Shown: piece after piece, positions 57,091-64,000 of the stretch
How the letters are laid out: every line of letters starts with the position of its first letter
Numbering within the stretch: position 1 is the first letter of the stretch
Assembly: GCA_963575745.1 (NCBI GenBank)
Contig: CAUYUJ010019880.1
Location: 1-64,000, forward strand
DNA length: 64,000 nt
Reading direction: 5' to 3'
Source of the DNA: Prorocentrum cordatum
Lineage: Eukaryota; Sar; Dinophyceae; Prorocentrales; Prorocentraceae
Position numbers and translations under genes: made by a program
The notes under the pieces: generated by a model
Told to the model about the DNA's origin: nothing
What the model saw: only the letters and a program-made list of their open reading frames with translations
Database searches by the model: none

Positions 57091-57450
57091 CTCGCAGGCG
57101 CCTTCGAGGCGTCGCGCGTGCGCCTTGGAAGCGTCGCGCGGGTGCTTTTTAGAGGCGTCCCTCGTCCTGTCTCAAAAGGCGTCGCGCGGGCGTTGCAGAG
57201 GGATGGGCAGCTTCCGGGGGGGCCGGGCTCCGTCTGGCATGCCTCGGCCCCCGCTCGCCCATGGGCCGCCGACTGTTGGCCGACGGCCCGCCCCTCACGG
57301 GGCAGCCCACCCCTCTTGGCATCACTCGGACGTGTGCATTTTTCTTTCGGCGAGGACCATCGAGGAGCAGCCTTGATAATTTGGGAGAAAAAAACCACGC
57401 ACGAGACCGACAAAAAAACACTGGGAATGGACGTCCGAGCGATGGCCAGT
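57091..57450. mobile_element. Small TIR element, family 2, copy 2, with left flank
   Basis: The element itself is about 57,316-57,450: left CATCACTCGGACGTGTG and right ACGTCCGAGCGATGG are inverted to each other. The interior shares GGCGAGGACCATCGAGGAGC-like text with copy 1 and adds an A-rich middle. 57,091-57,315 is unassigned GC-rich DNA with GGCGTC repeats. Confidence 0.55.
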
Positions 57451-57809
57451 CCTAGACAGTCAAGCCGCTGAAGTAAGGACCATCTTGGGGTTCTGGAGCG
57501 GCTGTGGTTTTCGGGCCGTTCCTCGTGGGCACCCAGTGGGCCCCCACAGTGGGCCCCGGAGACGGCAGGGCCGGAAACACGGCTCCAGAATTGGAACCGG
57601 AATGGGCTCCGGAAGCGGCAGCAAGAGACGGCGCCAGAGCTGGCAACAAGAGCGGCAAGGCGGAAGCATGGGGAAGCCAAAAAGGTACCGATGCCGCTGC
57701 GCCCCAGACCTCTGCAGTCTTGGGGCCGATTCGTGGTAAGTGCGGGCAATAATTACGTCCATATCCCATGCGTCTTGGACTTTCTTGGGAGGGGCGCCGC
57801 AAGGCCGAG
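57451..57809. other. Unassigned stretch
   Basis: GC-rich with several GGAACCGGAATGGGCTCCGG-like short repeats near 57,585-57,625. No gene recognised. Confidence 0.35.
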
Positions 57810-57873
57810 GCGCACTGGATATGGATCAAATGTAGCCTTCGGGGGCCAGATTTTTCATCCAGATCCAGTGCGC
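57810..57873. mobile_element. 64-bp foldback element, family 5
   Basis: GCGCACTGGATATGGAT (57,810-57,826) and ATCCAGATCCAGTGCGC (57,857-57,873) are inverted repeats with one mismatch in 17. A third copy of the arm, CGCACTGGATGTGGAT, is at about 57,911-57,926, so the arm also exists alone. Confidence 0.5.
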
Positions 57874-57959
57874 CTCATGCTTTTGGGGAAGAGAGCCCGC
57901 AACTCCAAGACGCACTGGATGTGGATATAGACATTGCCCGCAGTAAGGCCATCGCCGCC

Positions 57960-58620
57960 GATTCACAGTGAGGCCTTCAGCCACCACCGCCGCCGCCGCC
58001 TCCGCCGCCGCCGCCTCCGTCGGCGGCGCCCTTCGGCGGCGCCCTTCGGCGGCGCCCGCGGCCGCCGCGCGGAGGCCCTCGCCGCCGCCGGTGCTCCGCC
58101 GGCCTGCGGGCGCGCCGCCGCCCCGCGGCGCGGGCGGCCCCGCCCCCGCGAGGCGGGGGACGCCCGCCGCTGCCGCCGCCGCCGTCGTTGTCGTCGTTGG
58201 CGTCGTCGTGGTGGCGGTCGCCGTCTTCGTCGACGCTGCCGTCGTTTGTCGTCTTTGTCGTCGTCGTTGGCGGTGGTGGCCGGCCTCCTCCTCCTGCGTG
58301 TTGCGTTTTCACCCCCTCGTCCACCTCCCTTCCCCCCCCTCCCCCGTGCTTCTGCTCCTTCTTCCGCCGACTTCCTTCTCCATCCTCCATCGCCCCGCCT
58401 CATTCTCCTCCTCCTACTTCTCCCTCCTCCCGCCTCCTCCTCCAACTCATCCCTCACCGCCCTCCCTCCTTTACCCTTCTCCCCTTCATCCTCCGTCCTC
58501 TTTCCTTGACTTCCCCTCCCTCTCTCAGTCCTCATTTTTCACCCCCTCCCTGCTCCCCCCCTCCCTCCTTCCTACTCCCTCTCTTCGTCTTTCTCCTCGT
58601 GGGATTGCTGACGCATCTCC
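57960..58620. repeat. (GCC/GTC)n and pyrimidine-rich DNA
   Basis: GCCGCC repeats (57,978-58,110), GTC-rich DNA (58,170-58,280) and a C/T-rich stretch to about 58,600. No gene. Confidence 0.7.
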
Positions 58621-58726
58621 TCATGACCCAGGTCCTCTCCAACGTGCGGGCTGGCCGCGTTCCGTTTTTCGGCGCGGGCAGGCCTATGCGCGCATGCGTC
58701 CGCGCCTCGGCTTGAAGATCTAAGTG

Positions 58727-58878
58727 TTAAGTGGAGCCTGTCCCTCTACAGGAGGAAAGTTCAAACATAGAAAAGCAATAGTCAGGGGACAATTCTTTGA
58801 TTATTGTTTGCCGATTTGGATTAGTTCTGGTGTATTGAAAAAATGGTTTCGCCCAAAATCCCCCTGTAGGGGGACATC
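58727..58878. mobile_element. Small TIR element, family 1, copy B
   Basis: Left GCCTGTCCCTCTACAGGAGG and right CCCCCTGTAGGGGGACA are inverted. The interior has GGGGACAATT and CGCCCAAAATCC, as in copy C. A (GGA)n tract starts directly at its right edge. Confidence 0.7.
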
Positions 58879-59096
58879 GAGGAAGAGGAGGAGGAGGAGG
58901 AGGAGGAGGACGACCAGAGGGAGAGGAATAGGGGAAAAGGAGGAGAAAGAATGAGGGGAGAGGACGGAGAGGGAGAGGAGGAGGAGGAGGAGGATGAGGA
59001 GGAGGAGGAGGAGGAGGAGGAGGAGGAGGAGGAGGAGGAGGAGGGGGAGGAGGACGAGGATGGGGGTAAGGATGGTTAGGATGAGGAGAAAGAAGG
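58879..59096. repeat. (GGA)n tract between two family-1 elements
   Basis: GGA repeats with a few GAT and GAC changes, purest at about 58,977-59,052. Bounded on both sides by family-1 element sequence. Confidence 0.85.
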
Positions 59097-59172
59097 CCAC
59101 ATGTATGGCCATAGGGGGGTGCGAGCATTTTTTGTTTTCCGCACAAAATCCCCCCTGTAGGGGGACATCGTG
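59097..59172. mobile_element. Partial family-1 element, copy D
   Basis: The right end CCCCCTGTAGGGGGACATCG and the CACAAAATCC text are intact; the left half is shortened and only GGCCATAGGGGGG remains. Its right flank ACATCG is the same as that of copy B. Confidence 0.5.
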
Positions 59173-59476
59173 CTCTCGTGCGGAGTTTCCTCCCGCTGCT
59201 CTCGGAGAGATGTGCCTCGGCACTGCGGGCACCAGCAGCCCGCTGACGCCCCCGGAGCCCGCGAGTGTCATGCCCACCACCCATTGAGCAGCCCGACGGC
59301 GCTGCAGCCCCCGACCGACGACGACGCCCACGGACGCGTCTCTCCTCCTCCTCCTCCTCCTCCTACCCCTCCTCCTCCTCCTCCTCCTCCTCCTCCTCCT
59401 CCTCCTCCTCCTCCTCGCGACGCTTGCTTCGACGCTTGCGCCGACTTGCGACGACGGCGGCGACGACGACGACGAA

Positions 59477-59508
<32 letters not shown>

Positions 59509-60180
59509 CGACGGTGCTGAAGGCGCTGCGAGGCCGCCGCAGCGGTCCGTCTCGCAGCAGGCGGCCGCCGACGCGCGCGCCGACGCCGCCCGCGTCGGCC
59601 TCGCCCTGCGCACAGCTTTTGGCTCCGGCAGCACGCCCGCGGTCAGCACCTGGCCGCGGCACCGCACAATGCAGGGGGGTGTTACAGATTGTTACAGGAT
59701 AGCCCCGAAGCCGGCGCCATCGGCACCGCTGACGGGCGGCCAGAAGCACCTCTCGCCCAACGCCCGAGGCTCACGCCTGCTCGAGCGCGGGCTGCTCCTC
59801 CCTGTCCTCGCAGAGCCCCTCTGGGCGGCCCGAGCTTCCATCCCCGACCTCCAGGGCGGCCCCATGCGCCGCGCGGCCAAGCCCCCGACAGGGGGACGGC
59901 TGGTGCGGCGCGCAGGCGGCACACGCGCCGCGCACGAGCACCCTCGGGGGCTCCTCCGCCTCCCTCGCCCTCGGGCTTGGTCATCGCCGCTGCCGGCCCT
60001 TGCCCTCCAGCCCCCACAGCGCCGAGCAACGCGCCGACCACGCAGACTGCCGACCCCTTCCCGATCCCTCCTCGGCGCTGTTGCACCGCGGCCTCCTCGA
60101 TCCCCTCCACGGCCACATGGCAAGGCGCGAGGGCCCCGTGCGAAACGGCCGTGGCACCATTCCAGCCCCAGTTGGCTAAT
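59173..60180. repeat. (CTC)n, (GAC)n and unassigned GC-rich DNA
   Basis: (CTC)n at 59,345-59,416 and (GAC)n at 59,456-59,515, about 40 bp apart. From 59,520 to 60,180 both strands are open for more than 140 codons with Ala/Arg/Pro/Gly-rich text; I recognise no gene in it. Confidence 0.6.
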
Positions 60181-60219
60181 TGAGGGCGGCGGCGGCGGCG
60201 ACGGCGACGGCGACGACGA

Positions 60220-60256
<37 letters not shown>

Positions 60257-60864
60257 CGACGACCGACGACCGACGACCGACGACCGACGACCGACTACCG
60301 GTGACCCGCGACCGGCGGCGGAGGCGGCGGCGGTGCGGCGGCGGTGCGGCGGCGCTAGCGGCGGCGGTGGCTGGCGGCGGCGGCAGCGGCGCTGGTGGCG
60401 GCGGGCCGCCGCGCCGACGGCGACGCCGCTCGCAGGGGCCACCCCGGGCGTGCCACGCCACCAGCGGCCAGCAGGAGCCTCTGCCGATAGCGAGCCTGTA
60501 GGGCTTCTCCGAAGGGCATAGGCGACCCGTCCTCCTCCTTTTCCTCCTCCTCCTCCTCCCTCCTCCTCCTCCCTCCTCCTCCTCCTCCTCCTCCTCCTCC
60601 TCCTCCTCCTCCTCCTCCTCGGGTCGCCTACGGCCCCGGCCGGGGGAAACCGTGCAAGCGCGCCCTTGCTCGCGCGAGCCCTTCCGCGCGCAGCCGCCGC
60701 CGCCGCGGAGCCCCCGCCGCTGCCGGGTGCGTCGCCGCTTCCGGCGGCGGAGCGGCGGCCTGCGCTCGCGGGGGGGCGGCGGGTCTGCATCGGCGGTGCC
60801 CCGCTCGCGGCGTGGCGGGGTTGGTCGGTCGTGTGGTCTTTCACGGAGGCCTCCCAACGCCTTC
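60181..60864. repeat. (GAC/GGC)n and (CTC)n tracts
   Basis: GACGGCGACG repeats (60,185-60,255), a seven-base CGACGAC-type run (60,256-60,300), GCGGCGG DNA (60,310-60,420) and (CTC)n (60,535-60,620). The rest is unassigned. Confidence 0.7.
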
Positions 60865-61027
60865 AGCCGGGCCTGTCCTTCTAAGGGAGGAATCTGCAAA
60901 AACAGAATAGATATAGCTTGGGGACGATGTGTTGTTTGTCATTTTGGGCAATGTGTGTGTGGTATTTGTTTGAGTATCTTTGATTTGTCGCCCAAAATCC
61001 CCCTGTAGGGGGACAGGCGCGACCTAA
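60865..61027. mobile_element. Small TIR element, family 1, copy C
   Basis: Left CCGGGCCTGTCCTTCTAAGG and right CCCCCTGTAGGGGGACAGGC with CGACCTAA are inverted. The interior keeps GGGGACGATGT and TCGCCCAAAATCC. 163 bp, AT-rich against its flanks. Confidence 0.7.
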
Positions 61028-61728
61028 CCCAATTTTGGCGCTGCGTGTCGCGCCGCCAGTTCTGGCCCACCACGCGTCGGCACGACACGCCGTCCACTTT
61101 TCCTTGTCGCACAGCGTCAAGACGTCCCGAGCCTTCCCGAGCCCCCCGCCAGCGGAGCGGAGCGACGCGCTGTCCGCTTGCTGGGGCCGCCGCCGCGACG
61201 CGCTGAGCAACAGTCCCCGACGGTATGCCCATCGAGCAACCAGTATGCCCGGATTTCCTGGGCGGGCCCCGTGGAGCCCCTCCTGCCCCTCCCACGCCTT
61301 CCCCTGCCCCTCCTCCTCCTCCTCCTCCTCCTCCTCCTCCTCGTCCTCCTCCTCCTCGTCCTCCTCCTCCTCCTCGTCCTCCTCCTCCTCGTCCTCCTCC
61401 TCCTCCTTCTTCCCTCGCCCCCCTCCCCTCCTCGCCGCTGTCCCAGGATTTGAGGCGAATTCGCGGCCCCTGGCGTTCGCGGCATGGTCCTGGCTGGCCT
61501 GGGGCCTGGGCCCAGGCCGTGCCCGGAGCCAGAAGTCTGCTAGACACGGCGGCAGAGGACGAGGGATGGTTTGTGTTTTGACCCACGGCTGCAGGTGTCC
61601 CAGGTGCGCCGACGTCCTCGTTTATCAGAGGCTCCCGAGTACTCAGCCCTGATGGGGGCCGCCGCAGTGCGGCGAAGTTGTCGTCTTCGTGGCCGTCGTC
61701 ACCGTCGTCGTCGTCGCCGCCGCCGCAG

Positions 61729-61791
<63 letters not shown>

Positions 61792-62340
61792 GGGGAGGAG
61801 GACGGGGGATGAGCAAGAGGAAGCAGAGGAAAGAGGGGGAAGCCGATGGGGACGGGGAAGCGGAGGCGGAGGGGCCGTGGAGGGCGCAGCTGCATACGAT
61901 GAGGGGGGGAGGAGGCCGAGAGGGAGGGGAGGGTGGGCGTGTCAGGAGCAGGGAAGCAGCGATGAGGGAGGAGCGGAGGGGGGGGAGAAACGATGGAGCG
62001 ATGATGGAGGATGAGGGTGGGGAGGAGGGAGGGAGGGAGGGAGGGTGGAGCGTGGTGGAGCCAGGGAGTGGAGGGAGGGAGGGAGGGAGGGGAGGGTGGA
62101 GCGATGATGGAGGATGAGGGGCAGTCGCAGGAGGAAGAGGAGTGCGTATGGAGGACGGAGAGGACGAGGCGGGGCGTCTGCGACGGCCGCTGGCCTGCTG
62201 GCGACAGCCGCGGCGTCGGCAACACTGGCGAGAGTCACCTCCTGCTGCTGGGGCTCCTGCTGCTGCGCGTGCCTCCATGGGCTGCTCCTGGGCGCACTGA
62301 CGGCTGCTGCACCTGCTGCTGCCCGCATCCGTTGATGCCC
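61028..62340. repeat. (CTC)n, (GTC)n and GGAGGG-rich DNA
   Basis: (CTC)n with CGT interruptions at 61,311-61,412; (GTC)n at 61,680-61,791; purine-rich GGGAGGGAGGG at 61,905-62,110. The stretches between (61,028-61,300; 61,420-61,676; 62,110-62,340) are GC-rich without a recognised gene. Confidence 0.7.
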
Positions 62341-62600
62341 CCTCTGCCGTCCTGTCCCGCCCCTTCCTTCTCCCGCCTGCCCCGTCCTCCCCCCCCCGCC
62401 CTTCCAGACTTCTTTCTGAACTCATCGCCCGAAAGAAAAAACTTCATAAAAATTATGGCGCTCCGCGCGGATTTCTTGGATCCGCGCTGGGCCCCCCCGG
62501 CAGCGCCTCCGGCGCCGACCCTGGCGCCGACCCTGGCGCGCTCCGCGCGCCAGGGAGGGGTGATTTTTTCTTCTAACCACAGCACCACGCATGACACGGC
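62341..62600. repeat. GC palindromes beside the LINE relic
   Basis: CTGGCGCGCTCCGCGCGCCAG (21 bp split here as CTGGCGCGC, TCC, GCGCGCCAG) at about 62,531-62,551 is a perfect hairpin. It follows two TGGCGCCGACCC repeats and the GGCGCTCCGCGCGGAT / ATCCGCGC inverted pair at 62,458-62,488. It could be the 3' tail of the LINE on the minus strand. Confidence 0.45.
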
Positions 62601-64000
62601 AGGAGATGCCATGCGACGACAGGCGGCTGAGGGGCCGGCCGCAAAAGGTCTGAGGCGTTTCCTTCGTGGGGTGCCCGCCAACCTTTTCAGACGCCTGGCT
62701 CGACGGCCCATCTGGGCCAACCTCGGCTTCAACCTTCAGCTCTCTACCGTGAGCTCTGACGAATGTCCCCGCAGTGAGATCTGTTTCTAAGTGGACCGTG
62801 GTGTCCTCAATCTTGCCGGCCAGACTCCTTGCTTCTTCTATTAAAGACGCCTTCGGCGTTTGTTTCCCGATGTTACCGCTTTGTATTTTGGGATCTTGAC
62901 AAGCTGAAAAACGATAAAACAAAGCGACGGCGCTTCAGCACGCTAAAACAACGATAACACAACGCTAAAAACACTGGTGGTAACGACAATGTTAAAGCAT
63001 GCAGCCAGCTGGTTTGAAAACGGTGCAACAAAAACATACTTGACATCGCAAACCAAAAAGAAAGCATGCATCGTTTTTTGGTTAGCCTGGCTTAGTTGTC
63101 TTTTTGAAACCGAATCGCGTTTTAACCCACAACTGCATGCCGCCACCACTCTCCTCTGAACGAAAAAAGAGCCATGGAGAATCCCCCCAAGGGATAGGAA
63201 CCTGCCACGTCTGAATGCAAAAAGGCACAGCCTCGCAATGGGAGTGGAGAAGCTGTGACGAGTACATCTCTGCCTCAGTATGTCAAGGTAAATGGCTGCA
63301 ACATGTTTCCGAGCATGCCATGAAATATGATGCACGATACCTCTTTGTTCGACGTACTAAGCTCAGCCTGAACATTTTGTCTCCACACCGCGTCTGACGC
63401 TCCTCGATGCGCACCTGCAGCCCAGTACCTACGGGGGTGTTCGAACTCCCAGGACAGGGCAAGGGGTCGGCGACATCGAGCCCAAACCATGTACCAGGAA
63501 CAAGCCACCATGATTTGTCTATGTCCGCCTGTGGGCTTCGAAAGGAGGGCAAACATCACAGCCGAGATCTGGGGAGGGAGCTGGCCGACAGCTTCCATGT
63601 CTTCAAACAGTGGCGAGCGTATCTCATGCTTCGTCACATATCTAGATCTATACACATGTATAGATACTGAACGTGCCTGCAAGTTAACTCGTCATGTGAC
63701 GCAGCCGACCTCTGTTTGCACTTGCTGGCGGATTCGCGGATACCTTCTGCGCTAAGACGCCAGAGGGAAGGACCAATGACCGATCGATTGGCCGCCTATT
63801 TTCCCCCTCTTCCCGAAACGGAACACTTGAACTCTTCAGCCGAGAGAAGCGCCAGGGTGTTAGAGATGATGCCCCCTTCGGACGGCAGCATCGTGGTAGT
63901 GTTCCAAGGACTGGGGTCTACCATTTGATCATTTGGTCTACACATTCCTTAACCCATGCTCGCCAAGCTTTGGCACTGGCCTTGACAGCTCCCGTCTTAG
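62600..64000 (-). pseudogene. Frameshifted LINE-type reverse transcriptase, runs off window
   Basis: Read on the minus strand, three frames in turn carry reverse transcriptase text in the correct order. ALLSKPTGGH and SDAVWRQNVQAE lie about 63,370-63,570. AAIYLDIL, TPIARLCLFAFRRG and RRVVAACS lie about 63,130-63,310 in another frame. DLTAGTFVRAHGR then MGRRARRLKRL lie about 62,640-62,790 with a further shift. AKAWRAWVKECVDQM near 63,930-63,985 fits the region before the polymerase. The catalytic Asp pair is not intact (VCDVKYVFVA at the expected place). It resembles dinoflagellate non-LTR retrotransposons, and the element is dead. Its upstream part lies beyond the window. Confidence 0.65.

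Overview
The window looks like nuclear DNA of a dinoflagellate-type protist. Evidence: one clear protein-coding gene in 64 kb; that gene's single intron has GA-AG ends and sits between AGGA direct repeats; a degraded spliced-leader-like sequence lies 58 bp upstream of its start codon; there are decayed LINE-type reverse transcriptases; and much of the rest is non-autonomous inverted-repeat elements and long simple repeats. No bacterial gene arrangement, rRNA, tRNA or CRISPR was seen. The species cannot be named from the sequence alone.

Region 1 (1-34,210) is a gene-free domain of moderate GC made of interleaved repeat modules. Most modules are bounded by short terminal inverted repeats (TIRs): ACTCGTAGAGCTTCC on long modules and ACCTCGTAGAGCTC on short ones. 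Most end, just outside the right TIR, in the same hairpin (CCGGCGGTAA, loop, TTACCGCCGG). About 45 complete or partial hairpins were found by eye. Short (B) modules are 300-400 bp. Long (C) modules are 0.8-1.2 kb and carry 4-6 copies of a sub-repeat of about 170-190 bp. Several modules are inverted, including a head-to-head pair at 17.4 kb. Inserted are a reverse transcriptase relic (21.1-21.3 kb), a CT-rich tract (28.6-29.0 kb), and a decayed Ser/Thr-rich repeat array (29.9-31.9 kb) that runs into a Pro-Thr-Ala repeat ORF (31.9-32.5 kb).

Region 2 (about 34.2-49.5 kb) changes character. The hairpin modules stop, and the DNA becomes GC-rich with (GTC)n, (GAT)n, (GGA)n and (CTC)n tracts, several small foldback elements, a direct duplication (41.6/42.4 kb), an AT-rich island (42.9-43.3 kb), a G-rich block (43.5-44.0 kb) and a minisatellite of about 101 bp with 24 units (46.5-48.9 kb). 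The minisatellite is open in all three minus-strand frames.

Region 3 (50.2-52.3 kb) holds the one confident gene, an ABCF2/ARB1-type twin-ATPase of 608 residues in two exons. The intron is 201 nt and can fold on itself through a centred 46-bp inverted repeat; its target site is exactly restored by splicing. This fits an introner-type mobile intron. With the leader relic, it suggests a gene retroposed from a mature mRNA that later gained one new intron.

Region 4 (52.3-64 kb) is again GC-rich simple repeat with foldback elements. It ends in a frameshifted minus-strand LINE reverse transcriptase that runs off the window. Apart from ABCF2, no genes can be shown to work together here.
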